Below are positions 33,085 to 45,600 of a stretch of 64,000 nt of DNA, piece by piece. Under the pieces are notes generated by a model, which did not search any database, had not been told where the DNA came from, and saw only the letters and a program-made list of their open reading frames with translations. The DNA comes from Ceratorhiza oryzae-sativae. Its lineage: Eukaryota > Basidiomycota > Agaricomycetes > Cantharellales > Ceratobasidiaceae. Every line of letters begins with the position of its first letter. The first letter of the stretch is position 1. The stretch spans positions 1-64,000 of the forward strand of contig JARWMV010000073.1 in the NCBI GenBank assembly GCA_030998015.1. The letters are read 5' to 3'. The position numbers were made by a program, and so were the translations under genes.

Positions 33085-33490
33085 GAGATAACCCAAACAT
33101 CTAAGCAGATGATGGTAGACCTATAGGCAACAATGCCAGAGGTCTAACTCACAACATCAAGGGGTAAACATGTGACAAGGGTGTAGGTTGTGATAAGACA
33201 TGTGGAGGAAGACTTATAGTAAGGGCACTATGCTCTAAAGAGAGCTGGGCAAGGGCTGCTTGACTATGTGTCTCACAGGTAGTAGAGGGATATGACAGGA
33301 GGTCAAGTTCTGAGGCTTAAGGCTCTCAGACTCTCCCTTATATATTCATACAAGTAGCTAATATCAAATAGACTATGGTGTGAGACAACAATTGTACAAT
33401 ATCAGAATGGTGCCATGTAACAGAATATTCTGGAAGATACAAACAGAGTGTAAACAATAACAATGTCATGTGATCTCATGTAAGTAATTC
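33085..33490 (+). repeat. LTR family B copy, part left of mariner insertion
   Basis: Carries the family B blocks GACCTATAGGCAACAATG, GGGCAAGGGCTGCTTG and AGGTCAAGTTCTGAGGCTTA (33301-33320). It continues after the DNA transposon at 36214 to the terminus GGTCTAGGTCATGACA ending at 36320. Confidence 0.55.
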
Positions 33491-33492
33491 TA

Positions 33493-33640
33493 AGGTAGGG
33501 GCCAGGCAGATGCCGCAGGGCTTATCTAAGCGCCATCAAAACTGCGTGACATGCATCACGTTTTCCTATGTAAAGCAATCGTAGAGAGCGTATAAAAACG
33601 AGGTTAAACCTATTTTTTGTCGAAGCGCATATATAATGAA
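33493..33640. repeat. Left terminal inverted repeat of the mariner-like element
   Basis: Pairs with 36066-36213. Includes GACATGCATCACGTTTTC and AGCGCATATATAAT, the latter possibly a TATA element reading inward at the right copy. Confidence 0.9.
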
Positions 33641-34039
33641 TATACATTGTGTCTATGTGCCGGAAAATGAAGTGGGCGAAGACAAGTATCAACAGCAAGG
33701 TGATGATGTCGTGGGAAGCTGTGACTCACGTGATTATTTTCGGTGCCAAACATGTAATTACCTGGATTAAGTTAAATCAAGCTCGAAGACTTTGAAGTGA
33801 GTAAACTCAATATAATTGAATCTAAACTAACAACCCTTTCGCTTTCATATCCGCCTCTACCTCCTCCATTATATTCTGCGGATATGCACGATGTCCATGG
33901 TATAACCTTAAGGCCCAAATCGACAATCGGCCATCCAATCCCTTTGCATAGCCATCAACAACTCGCCTCGATCGAGTGCAGTATCTACTCGCATACTCTC
34001 TGGTGAGTATTATGCATCCTTTCAGCTTATCCTTGTCGC

Positions 34040-35986
34040 TTACTTTCTAATATCATCCAATGATACGCTGTCCAGCGCCGCCTTCACAAACTTCTCGAGT
34101 TGTTTCGATCCCGTCGATTGAGGTAGGTTACGAAACTCTCGTTTCGCTGCGCCCCAACATTGTTCAATTGGATTGAGCTCGGGCGAGAATTTTGGCAGCA
34201 AAAGGAAACCGAATCGGTATGAAGTGACTAGGCGCTCGAGCATCGACACCGGGTTGACGAAATCCGGCTCGTTATAGAGTATACGCTGTAGACAACAGTC
34301 AGTACATGCGCTGCTGTGTTTCGCGCATTCTGCTCTAATGCTATATGCGCTCTCCCAGCCACGCTCCTTCAGAATCTTGGCCATACCTTTGAACCGCCCT
34401 GCTCACTCGTCTCCCTCTGGCCAATAAAACGACTGCGGCTCTCCGTTGTGAAAGTACCCCCCCGTCATAGGGACAGAAACCCTGTTTCCTTCCTCGTCAG
34501 TCACCTCAACGAGGAAGTTCTTCGACCCTGCCTTTGGTGTGAACTTCGGCATATTCGTCGCTGATGGCGCATCTGGCCTGCGGGCAAGATGAATTGGTGA
34601 GTTGTCGAACACAAACAAGTGATCCTCGCCTGAATAATGTTCGGCTAGAATGTTACATGCGTGGGTAATCTGCTTGTACATATGGGCTGCGTTAAAATAG
34701 CCCTCGCGATTCTTCCCAGCATGGAATAACACTCGCACCCGATCTGATCTGAAACAGTGTGTTATTTTGGGTATATGCAGATTTTACGTCAGATAATTAC
34801 CCATCTGGCAAGGCCATCCATCCGTATTCTGCAGATATTATATCGGACACCATAAGTGTATGCCCTTTGCCCTTTTGTATTGGGTCTTGGCTCGCCAATG
34901 TCAGTGCCCAAACAAATATTCGCCGGTCGTTGGCGCAGAATGTTGATTCGTCCTGGAACCAGACAACAATTCGGCGAATGATTGGATCCATGTGGAGCTT
35001 AGATGGTTCGTCCCTCTCGCATGCAAACGACTCCATTCGACCCTCCAGTTGCTTCCAGGTTTTGACATAAGTGCCCTGCCGGTATTCAACAACATCTGGG
35101 CGCTTGTGACCATCAAAGTAGGTTCGCTTCAAGACCCGGCCCCACTCATACCTCAGAGCATGCATCCAGCGTTTCGCTGTGGTCTTAGACACGGGTTTGG
35201 TAAGCCCCCAGTCCTCTTGTATGTCTGACCGAGCAGTAAATTGGATTACATGCGTAGTAGTCACATATTTGCCAATGCTACGTAGATGTTCCAAGAGTAA
35301 CTTTCGGAACTCTTCGTGCTCTATCAATGCATTTTGGCTGTGACTGTAGGTATCATGGGGAGTAAAATCCGGGTCAATAATTACTGCGCGAGCCCATGAG
35401 CATAAGGTTCGGGCATGTGGCTCACCCTGATCTTTGGCCAGAGCGATGTTGACCGATGCTTCTGTCCAGGATATATTGGGTTTTTTGACATAGGTACGGA
35501 AGAGCTTGAGGATGCTTTTCAGGTCCTCAAGAGCGTGAGGTGCGAGCTGAAGCATGGTCTGAGTTCCCCCCGATTTCTTTTTGGGGTTGATGCGTTCTTC
35601 CAGCAACGGTATGGTTTGTTCAATGATTGCCCGAAGCGGAGGCTGGTATAGACTAAAGTGTGGTACAGGAAGAGTAAAATTGGGGTTGAAAAATGGAGTG
35701 GACGTTCCCGAGTCAGAGCCTGAGGAAGCTGGGGTTGCAGATTGGTGGCGGTGCGCTGCTTGTGCATTTTCGACCTAAATTACCTTAGATATATGCGCTT
35801 GGAATACACCAGAGTTGTACTTACTGAGTGGCAAGGCTGGGCATAAATTCCAAGATTATAAACACGCCAGTGATTCTTGAGACGAGGCATCTCCTGCAGG
35901 TTGTCAAAACAGTACAAAGAAAGCAGCAGGTCATAAATCACGGGGTTGACAATCGCATGACCAATGCACGTGATCTTATCAGTCAT
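34040..35986 (-). pseudogene. DDE transposase (Tc1/mariner, DDE_3 type) with one in-frame stop
   Basis: Three exons: 35825-35986 (ATG at 35984-35986, MTDKITCIGHAIVNPVIYDL), 34802-35774 approximately, and 34040-34748; introns 35775-35824 and 34749-34800 restore the frame. The catalytic triad is visible: Asp in WFQDESTF, Asp in FVFDNSPIHLARR, Glu in SPELNPIEQCWGAAKREF. The N-terminal half would hold DNA-binding helix-turn-helix modules. A TGA at 34400-34402 lies between WPEGDE and AGRFKGMAKIL, in the same frame and upstream of the catalytic Glu. The copy is therefore inactivated by a single nonsense change, consistent with CGA to TGA. Otherwise the reading frame is complete, so loss was recent. 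Confidence 0.88.
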
Positions 35987-36065
35987 CCAAGTGACAAGAT
36001 CCTACATGTTATCGTCGATTCTCGTCCTCGACCACTTAGTTTTCTGGCACATGTACACCACATAT

Positions 36066-36213
36066 ATGCATTATATATGCGCTTCGACAAAAAATAGGTT
36101 TAACCTCGTTTTTATACGCTCTCTACGATTGCTTTACATAGGAAAACGTGATGCATGTCACGCAGTTTTGATGGCGCTTAGATAAGCCCTGCGGCATCTG
36201 CCTGGCCCCTACC
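36066..36213. repeat. Right terminal inverted repeat of the mariner-like element
   Basis: Reverse complement of 33493-33640, with TA at 36214-36215 followed by TGCATATATCTGATTAAACA, the continuation of the interrupted LTR. Confidence 0.9.
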
Positions 36214-36437
36214 TTATGCATATATCTGATTAAACAGGACTTGTTGGAAATTATAAAAAGAGAGAGATATAAAATAATAAAAATCATAATAATTTCCACA
36301 TCATGGTCTAGGTCATGACAACAACAACAAGGTCACATGACTCATTTGTCACAACCTCTAAAGCAGTTGTCAGACTCTGCTTTACAAGTGGCTAATACCC
36401 TTAAGGGGTCTGGACTATGTCCTGACTACTGCTGATG

Positions 36438-37065
36438 TGTCATGGCCTAGACCATGACACAGATTTATTTAAATTTTTATAAATTTATTTCATATTTTTC
36501 TCCATTTTATTTTATAGACTTTTTGACCAACTCACAGATATTAGGATATATGCATAGATTTACTTACATAAGGAAGTCATGTGACCTTGTTGTTGTTTGA
36601 CCCTTGTTTGTATCTTCCAGAATGTCCTTCTCTGATGATGTGTCATTAGCACCCTGGTTACCATCATACCATAGTTACTGTTATCATTGTACCATAGTTA
36701 CCACTTGCCATTGCACCATTGTTACCAATTGTACCATTGTTGCTACTTCTTATTTGTCCTTGGATTTGATATGTACAGCCTTGGACATGAATATGTAAGG
36801 GAGAGTCTGAGAGCCTTAAGCCTCAGAACTCAACCTCCTGTCAACATCCTACCTTCTACCTGTGCAGTCACCAAGCCAAGCAGCTTCTGCCCAGTGCTCT
36901 TAAACACAAGTGCATATCTGAACCTGTCTGCATGTCATTTCAACCACCTTCCTCACTGCATGTCCTCCTTAGATGTTGTGGTCTTGATCCTCAGTGTTAC
37001 AGCCCTTGGATCTGCCTTTGCCTCACAAGCATTAGGTGTCACTATTCAGGTTGTTGGCTCTGACA
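36438..37065 (-). repeat. LTR family B copy, inverted
   Basis: Starts TGTCATGGCCTAGACCATGA and ends GGCTCTGACA, the reverse complement of the family's TGTCAGAGCC...GGCCATGACA. Contains AAGCCTCAGAACTCAACCTC (36819-36838), the inverted marker block. About 628 bp, probably the family's full LTR length; CG-poor. A run of imperfect ACCATTGTTACC-like units occupies about 36655-36745. Confidence 0.6.
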
Positions 37066-37531
37066 TGATGTGTGGCTCTTGTAGTTTGGATGCCTTTGTG
37101 TGTGTCTACCATCTGATGGCTTGACACTGTATGCACTTATGTGCATGTGGCTCATGGACACCCATTGCTGAGTAAGCAACTGTGGACAGTGACTAAGTCA
37201 GATGCTTAGTGCTGGGGCTTGCAATGTGGCCTTGACTCAAGGCCCTTCTAGCTGTTACTTAAGCTAATAAGTCAGCTAGGGACTGATCTTCACACAGGGT
37301 GCTTTAGAGGGGAATTGACAAGGTAGAGCAAGCTGGGGTGGACCAACTTGCTCTCCTTGCTTTTATACTATTCTAACCAAGGGAGTGACTAAGTGTGCAT
37401 CCAGGATGAGTAAGATTGAATGGCAGTGATCAGTCAACCTATTACTAATAATAGTACATCCATCAGTTGGCAGGACAATAGGATGAGTAAGAGTGAGTGG
37501 CAGTGGTCAGTAATTGAGTGACTAAGAGTAG
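37066..37531. other. Repeat remnants, no gene
   Basis: CG-poor. A block GACAAGGTAGAGCAAGCTGG (about 37318-37337) echoes the corresponding part of the outer LTR family. An imperfect direct duplication of GGATGAGTAAGA...TGGCAGTG occurs at about 37405-37428 and 37482-37505. Confidence 0.4.
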
Positions 37532-37975
37532 TGTCAAGACCCCTCTGTCTCCTTGTCTCTGTCAATTCCTTAAGTAGTGGCTATGTTGTCAGTGGTGGTT
37601 GACAAGATAAAGCAAGCTGGGGTCCACAGGCTTGCTTTCAATGAGTTATATACCTTCAAAGGTATGAGTCAGACTGTTCCACAGTCTGCAGTATGTTATG
37701 GGTCATGTGGGGTGTAAACAAGTATTAAGTAAGTTGCTCTTAGGGTTGTTGCAGCTCCAAATCTTATAGAGCCATGCCAGGTCATGTGAAAACTCACTCC
37801 TCGCTCCAAGTTATAATGGAGAGAATTGCAGGGCCAAGTTAGATAACCACCATAAGCACTGAGGTCATGTGACATTGTTTATAGCCTGTTCAACTTAGGA
37901 GAAAGTGCTATAAACTATAGATTAATTCCCTTGTTACATTATGACTGCCTGTGCAGGTCATAACAAATAGTCTAT
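37532..37975 (-). repeat. Diverged solo LTR related to the outer-Gypsy family
   Basis: Starts TGTCAAGACCCCTCTG and ends GCAGGTCATAACA, with the shared internal blocks GGTTGACAAGATAAAGCAAG and CTCACTCCTCGCTCCAAG. Flanks AGTAG (37527-37531) and AATAG (37976-37980) look like a target duplication with one mutation. Confidence 0.7.
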
Positions 37976-37980
37976 GGTTC

Positions 37981-40380
37981 AGTATGCAAGTGGAGGTGCT
38001 TACTCATGAAGGGAAGTGGTCAAGTCACAAGACAATAAGGGTAGGCAAAGGGGAAAAAATGATGGTTAGCCACAAGATCTTTGATTGTGGCCCATGACAA
38101 AAGAACTGGCATAGGGGTATCTGCTCTCCAACTCTACTACACATCTGGCCAGTACCTGGTCAACAAGATGCCCTGGAAGAAGAAAAATGCTGAAGAAGTG
38201 ACCCACAACACAAAGTCAACAGGCAAGTGGAGATTTTGGAGGCTTTGCAAAAAGAGCTCCAGGGTGTAAGTTTGGTTTACTGATTCAGGAGATTGGCTCT
38301 GATAGCAGTGACTAATAGCACTAAAATTCTGCTTTGCCAGGTTAGGGATGCATTCCCTTGCAGACAATATCTGTTTCCAGCCATGTCAAACAAATTTCAA
38401 ATTGAATCATGAATATATTTGTTAGCCATCAGATTCTTCTGCTTGTCAACACCATTATGTGATATCTCTGCTGTATAGTTGAGCATTCATTAAGGTCTGT
38501 GGGTGTCATGCCTGAACCAGTACCCATCTTGTCTTGAATATTATTTTGTTGCACACTCACACCTGTTCACACCTTCTCACATATATTCAACAGATCATAA
38601 AATCATGTGACCATATATATATATATATATTAAATACATATTTAACAAGCTGCATGAACACAAGGTCAAACCACTCAAAGAAACACACAGTAACAGAGGG
38701 CAGGAAGGGAGACTGAAGCAGAGGAAAAGGCAGGGAAGAGACAGTCAAGATGGACTCAAGATCAAAAGGTTAAACATGAGCTGCAAATGTAGAAGCCAGA
38801 CAGGGAGCATTAGCCTGCATTAGAGAAGGCATTGGAGTGAGAAAGAAAATGGACAGTAGCAGTAAGACCCTTCTTCATACCAAAAAAGCAAGGAAAGGAG
38901 AAGTAAGAAGAGACATGGCAAAGAATGTCCTGGACCCCTTTGTAAAGACAACACTATGCGAGAATGTGCCTGATTCATATGACCATATAAAATAGTGCAT
39001 GCATCATGAACCAGTTTGACAAGAATATTGTGCCCAGTCAAGTCTTTGTGTTTGCATACTTTGGGTGCAGAAATAGCATTTTGCTGCATGTATTATTGAA
39101 ATCAATTTTATATTTATCTAGTATCAAAAATAGTTACATGAAGGAGTGTGAGTGAGAGTAAAACAAAGAAATACAACAAGGCTTGTAGAGCCTAAATTTT
39201 TACCCTACAAATACAAGTGAGTTATATTATAATGCTGCACATATACTCTGCATGTACATTTGACTTGACTATTAAATTGCTCACTGACTTGTTCACATTC
39301 CAGATCATTCTAGTACATATGTGAATCATCTACACATATGTTTGCCTTGCACAGGTTCTTGTGTGTCATGTCCCAGTGACTCTCTTTTTAGAATAAGGCC
39401 TAGTTACAGCAAAATGTCTCTGGGTTTAGGATGCTATATTGTATCCAATCACAGGATGCTCACCACAACAAGGTGAGTCTGGTGGTGTATTTAGGGGTTT
39501 GATAGATTTCTCCATTGGTCTAAAATTGCTGGAGGGGTGTTTGGCAGTTTTTCAGAAAAAAATCTGATTGGCTAACTATTGTATTAATTCTACTTGGATA
39601 ATTGAACTGATCAAAGTTGTAGCAGCTAGTAAGCATGCTGAGTCCAATTTGGGATGTTTTCCATATCATTGGCACTTGCTGAAACACCAGACATGATAAT
39701 GCAGAAAATGAATGGCTGCAAATGCCTTGACATAAGGTTTCATTAGATAACAAAGCACCTCATTTTTAGCAAGACATTGACTTATTTATCAAAGGAACCA
39801 GCAATCATTCAAACCTGAGTGGTTATCAAATGTATTCTTCAGCTTGGTGAGGCCAAAAATGACAACTTTGGGCACAGTCCCAAACTGTAGCAAATGTTGC
39901 AATGCCAAAATTTTGTATCCCCAATTGAACTTTGATGTTATACAAATTCTATGGTCATATGTATGTGTGTTGGACATTGCCAATAAGTATAAATAACTTC
40001 ATTCTCAGCTAGTGCCACCCTGCATGCAGCTTACAAACTGGTATTGAAGCAATCCTGTTGCATTGGTCTGGAAAAGAAACAGCATCAACAGTTTTGTAGG
40101 TTAAATTAGATAATATGGTTTGAGGGGATGTTAAGGTATGGAAATAACATGTCTCAATGCATTCTGTCATTTGGAGGCATGGCATGGTGGGGTGAATCAT
40201 CTGAGGTTGTTTCAACTGGATGCTCAAGGCAAAAACAGGGTCAGCTTGTTACTTTTATATGTGAACTGGCTATGAGATTTTGTGCCTATTGAAAATAGTT
40301 CTGTTATCTTGGTTTAGTTGCCACTTGATGAAAAGTGATAAACCAATCACATGATAGTGATTTTTTGACATTTAGTATTG
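37981..40380. other. CG-poor repeat-derived DNA, nothing assignable
   Basis: About 2.4 kb with no supported gene, LTR pair or TIR. An (AT)n run lies at about 38616-38632. Purine-rich stretches (38690-38760, 38860-38910) are simple-sequence. Short frames such as 38081-38269 have no family support. Confidence 0.4.
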
Positions 40381-40722
40381 GTGTGCTATGTCACCACAAG
40401 GTTCAACTGCATGAGTCACACAACCAGCAAAGAGGGAACAGTCTGCCTGAATGGGTGGGGGCACATACAAGCAAAACAGAACTGGCATGAAGTACAAAGC
40501 CATGTGTGGACAACAACCATGACTACTCCAGACAAAACCTCTGGCATCCAAAGAAGTCAAAGTTCCCAGCTCAAAGACTTGAACTTAGGCCCCAATGATA
40601 TTAACTCTGACTCTCATCTTACTTGTGCTTGTTCCTTGTCAGTTTCATCCAACAATCCAAATATTTCTGTGATTCGGGACCATCTCCACTGGTCAAGCTC
40701 ACAAATATGAAGCCCTGCTACT

Positions 40723-42638
40723 GTGACTGGCACCACCTTAGGAAATGCCCCTGTGGAATTGCTAACCAGAAACAAAGACTCTCTTGGACTGACTAGCCCA
40801 CATATGCACCCTTCCTCCACTTCACCACACAACCATACACCATCACAAATTCCCATCACACTTCCCTCTAGCATCTTGCCCTCACCTGTGGCTCCTTGCA
40901 GCCCTGGATGGGGCAATGAAGTCCCTACTACATACACTCTAGGCACAGACTTCCAAGCCATTGTGAACAACTGCTTCAAAGTTGACTGGAAAGCTATAAA
41001 CAACAGCAATGCAGGCCATCTAGTGGCTGGCTATTTCATTAACCAAATGTTCAAAAGTCTTTCTGACACAGTCTCACCATACCTTGATGATGGCAAACCA
41101 CCCATCAACCCCAATCTTGAAATACTCATATCTGCAATGGAGGGGTTCCTGGCCAAGGTCAAGGATTGGCAATGAGCACAATCAAACCATGAATATCCCC
41201 ATGATGCACTAATGACCAAAAGTATGCCTGGCCTCCAGGACTCCATCCATAACCCAGGAAACACCAACTCCTCCATTGGCCATGTAAATAGTGTATTCAC
41301 TGGTGGCACAAATTTTGAAAAGTTTGTAGTTGATTCACTCAAAGATATGAACAATCACATGTTCAGGATTGAGAACTCCCCTTGTTCCAACAAAGGCAAA
41401 GGCAATGCAACATGCCCAGTAACAGAACTGCACCCTCTTGCACTGTAACACTACACCCAATCATGTTGGACACCCATGGAAATTCCATCTGCCCCAACCG
41501 ACCAGCTGGAAACTTGGGCTCATGCAACGCATTTGTCTAATCCTGTACCTATTGTCCCAACTAGGAAAAACCCGGGGCAGAAACCTTGTCCTAATTCCAA
41601 AACAAACAAGGTCCACCTAGTCATAAACTTCAATGGCACCACACCAGTAGTATCCAAGCATTGTCCCCCAGCATCAATCAAACAGACTATAGATTGCATC
41701 TTGCTCAAGCATGCAAAGATGAACAAGAATATACTACTATATGTGCAATGGAATTCACACAACAACCTTATCCTGGTGTTTAGCCCCCTCACAGATATGG
41801 TTGCCATCTTTGATATCAAAGAAGACATCTGCAACTCACTTCACATCACCCAAGAATGCACTTTCTTGAGAGATGTTGCTTGGTCAAAGATTATGTACAT
41901 AGCTGTCCCCACAGGTCTATCGCCCTCTGGCTCTGGTGATGTCCACTCTGAATACATGCTAAAAGTTGAATTCATCGCCAACAATCCACACATTGCAGAA
42001 CTCCGTATCACACAGAATCCTCACTGGGTCATGCAGCTGGCCAAACTTCAAGAGTCTGGGAGGTCTACATCATCCGTTAGCTTTGTCTTGAGGACCCAGA
42101 TGGGTCGATTGTTCAGGCTCTCATTCAGATGCACATGTATACCTTTGCCTCAGTAATATACAGAAAAATCCGGGTTGACAAACCAGTACTCTGGGAATGC
42201 ACAAAATGCCTTGCACTCACACACACAGTGGATCGCTGCAGGAAAAACCCCCATTGTGACATTTGCGGCCAAGCTCACCCCACCAATGACCATCAAAAGT
42301 ACTGTGGTCCTTGCAAAAAATTGGGTAATATGGACCTCTGCATGCACCCACCTATATGCGTCAATTGCAAGGGCCCTCACTGAGCGTCGACAACAACATG
42401 CCCAGCCCGTGCCAACTTTCATGTACTGGCTACCACCATTCTTGCCAACCAAGCTGGTCCGGCCTTGTCTAGACAACCAACTACCCCTGTATTTACACCA
42501 ACTACACCTAATACGACCACCACACCCTCTCTCCCCACTGATGATACTGAGATGAACCCCGATCCCCAGACTACTGCCATAACCTCCATTGGCTCCCAGG
42601 CCACTATCACATCCCAGAGCCCCATGACAAATGTCTAA
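40723..42638 (+). pseudogene. LINE ORF1 (gag-like) with CCHC zinc knuckles, broken
   Basis: Frame 1 from about 40723 to 42150 with stops at 41173-41175 (TGA) and 41446-41448 (TAA), then a frameshift at about 42130-42155 into frame 3. The nucleic-acid-binding part lies there: CTKCLALTHTVDRC, CDICGQAHPTNDHQKYC and CVNCKGPH. A further TGA at 42381-42383 interrupts the last knuckle. The frame ends TAA at 42636-42638, overlapping the ORF2 start by eight bases (ATGTCTAA), a layout suited to termination-reinitiation. ORF1 proteins coat the LINE RNA. Confidence 0.8.
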
Positions 42639-45600
42639 ACAACCCATCGCAATCCTACAACTGAATGTTGCGCAGTCTAACGCACGTATGCATGCAATTT
42701 TAAACACTACCGACAAACATATTTGTGTTTTCCAGGACCCATGGTGGGGGCAAGTGGGCATTGAACGCTCAGTTGTCTCAACACATTCAACTATTTATGG
42801 TACAGTGAAGTCCCAGCAATGGGTCTGCCTAACACCTGCTACTAGCCCCCCCTCTCGCGCCCCAGGTGTGGTTATATATTATAGAAAAGGGCTTAAATGG
42901 CTTAACGGGATAATTAACTGTGACTTTTTCAACTCTTCTGATATCATCACTGTCGACTTCTATGCCTACAGGTTTCGTTTTCAGATTGCCAATATCTATC
43001 TTCACGGAATCACCAAACAGACTACTGTTCGGCCTCTTATTGAGGTCCCTGTGGACCTGTCTATTCCTACCATATATGCAGGAGACTTTAATCTCCACCA
43101 CGAAAAGTGGTCGTTGCCCGAATCCTCTAAGTTATCTCAGTCTGGTGCCGCATCGGATCTGTCCGAATGGATAGACTCTAACGATATTGCTATTCTCAAC
43201 AGCCCTGGTGTAGCCACACGCATTGGACGTACTGGCCAGCGTGACTCTGTTCTTGACCTCACACTAGCTAACTCTACTGCACTTGACCTTGACATCATAT
43301 CGGGCTGGCTATGTTCGGACGAAGAGAGCTTAAAATCAGATCATCTTGCTCTCACATGGACCATTACTACTCCTCCCGACCATGATCCCATCACTTCCGA
43401 ACCCATATTTAGATACACCATTGATGCATCCTTCCGCAAGGAATGGGTTGCTGCATTTATGTCTGCTTTGGAAGACAACCCTCCTCCTGTCTCGTACACA
43501 AAAGAAACTGATTGTGAAGAAGGCGCACTAAGGATAATGGACGCCATGTCAAACGCAACACAGTCTGCCATGCCCAAAACAGAAATCGGCACAAAACTTC
43601 GTCGTGCAAACTGGTGGAACGATGACTGCGATCTAGCCAAAAGAAACGCCCAAGAAAGTTCAAGGGAGGATGGGGTAGAGGCTATCAATATCCTTAAACG
43701 AGTCATGCGAAAGGCTAAGAGGGATTATGCTCCAAAAATCTGTGCCGAAATTACTGTACCTGAGGTCTTCAAACTCACCAAATGGGCCTCAGGAAGTCGA
43801 GCCACTAAAACTCCCCCAATTCGCTTTTGAAATGGGTTTGCCACTAGCCCGGAAGAACTGGCGCAGGCTTTCCAACCCGCCTTCTTCCCCTCTGAACCAC
43901 CAGCAGCAGATTCTACAAACTCGTTGGGTATATCAGCGCATACAACCCAACCCCACCACCCTATCACTTCAGAAGAAGTTAAAGCGGCACTTACTTCGTC
44001 CTCCAACAAATCGGCCCCAGGGGCTTTTGGATCCAACTATAGAGTCCTCAAATGGGTCTTTGATATCAAAGCTTACATTCTTACAGACCTTTACAACGGG
44101 TGCTTCAATATTGGCTTCCATCCAATGTGCCTACGAGGTGCAATTGTTGCAGTCCTGCCCAAACCTCGGAAGCCAGACATGTCGGGTCCTCGAGCGTACC
44201 GGCCTATTTCGCTCCTCGAATGCCTCTCTAAGTGCCTTGAAAAGTTTATATCCACACGTCTTCTCTTTGATATAGGGCACTACAATTTGGTCCCGTACAC
44301 TCAATTTGGGGGTCGGGATAACACTTCATGCGTCGACGCAGGCACTGTCCTTGTTCACGATGTCCAATCTGCTTGGGCGAACAACTCCTCAGCTTCACTG
44401 CTCACCCTTGACGTAAAGGGTTACTTTGACTGCGTCAACCACAAGCGTTTAGCACTCTGCGCCGCTTAGGTTTTTCTCATTCTCTTTGTGGTTGGGTTTC
44501 TTCTTTTCTTTCTGGCCGCTATGCTTCGTTCCGTATTGACTCTGTGATCGGGCCTCGTTTTGCCTTATCCCCTGTGGGTATACCCCAGGGGTCGTCTCTT
44601 TCTCCTGTGCTCTCGTCCATTTATTCTCTCCCTCTGCTTCTTGCGTTTGCTGGTGTTGATGGGGTCTCGGTCCGCGCTTATGTCGACGACTTCACCGTGT
44701 TGGCTGTCTCTCCATCTTTTCGCATCAACGTTGCCACGCTCGAAGACGCTGCCGAAACCGCAGGGAACTGCCTTCAAAAACTTGGTCTCTCTTACGAGTT
44801 TAGCAAGTGTGAACTCATCCACTTTGCAGCTCGGAAGAATGGCCTTGCCTCGAACCCTCCGATCAATCTCACACGAGCAGATGGCGGAAACCATGTTCTT
44901 CATGCAGCCAGTTCTATTCGTTGGCTTGGTTTCTATCTTGACCGTCGACTGGACTTCAAAGACCACGTCTCTAAAATGGCTATCAAGGCTCTGTCTATAA
45001 TCTCGGGTCTTCGGCTCTTGGCCAACTCTGTCCGCGGCCTTAGTGTTGCGCATGCCCGCCTCCTGTACCGCTCCTGCGTCATACCAGTCCTCACCTATGG
45101 CTCGCCTATATGGTATCGCGGAACCAAGTCCAAAAGCTTGCTCGGTCCACTCACTCGTGCACAAAACCTTGGATTACGCTGGATGCTTGGCGCTTTCCGC
45201 ACCTCTCCGGTCAATGCGATGGAACATGTGGCGGCGATTCTTCCTGTCCCGCTATTGCTCCAAAGGCTGTCTGAAAATGCCGCTACCCGTCTCCGTCGTT
45301 TACCCTCAGCTTCGGAGGTAGCCAAGCGCCTACCCCAATCTTGGGACACTCACCGTCGTGACGTTCCCCAGCCTGCTATCTCAGCCGTCGGACCCACTAT
45401 CATCCAACATCTAGCTTCGCTATCTCATCCCGAAGCCGAATACACAATTCCCTATATCGCAGCACCCTGGGAGTCTCCCCATCCTTGGGGAACTCGCCTG
45501 AACATCGTACATCCGGCGCCAGCCGCCTCACGCAAAGAGCGGGAGGCACATGTGAAAAGGACGCGTACTGTGATCACCTCGTCAAACAACAATGAAGGGG

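Larger units (their letters stand above)
33493..36213 (-). mobile_element. Tc1/mariner-like DNA transposon (2721 bp, TA duplication)
   Basis: Ends AGGTAGGGGCCAGGCAGATG (33493) and its reverse complement ending CCCCTACCT (36213). The TIRs match perfectly or nearly so for about 145 bp and then continue with mismatches for roughly another 60-100 bp. TA is duplicated at 33491-33492 and 36214-36215. A related repeat at 31857-31887 has the same flanks joined at a single TA, an empty-site control. Carries one transposase gene on the minus strand. Confidence 0.93.

Noticed and set aside
38081..38269. 62-codon ORF in CG-poor DNA
   Set aside because: Short, isolated, no family features.
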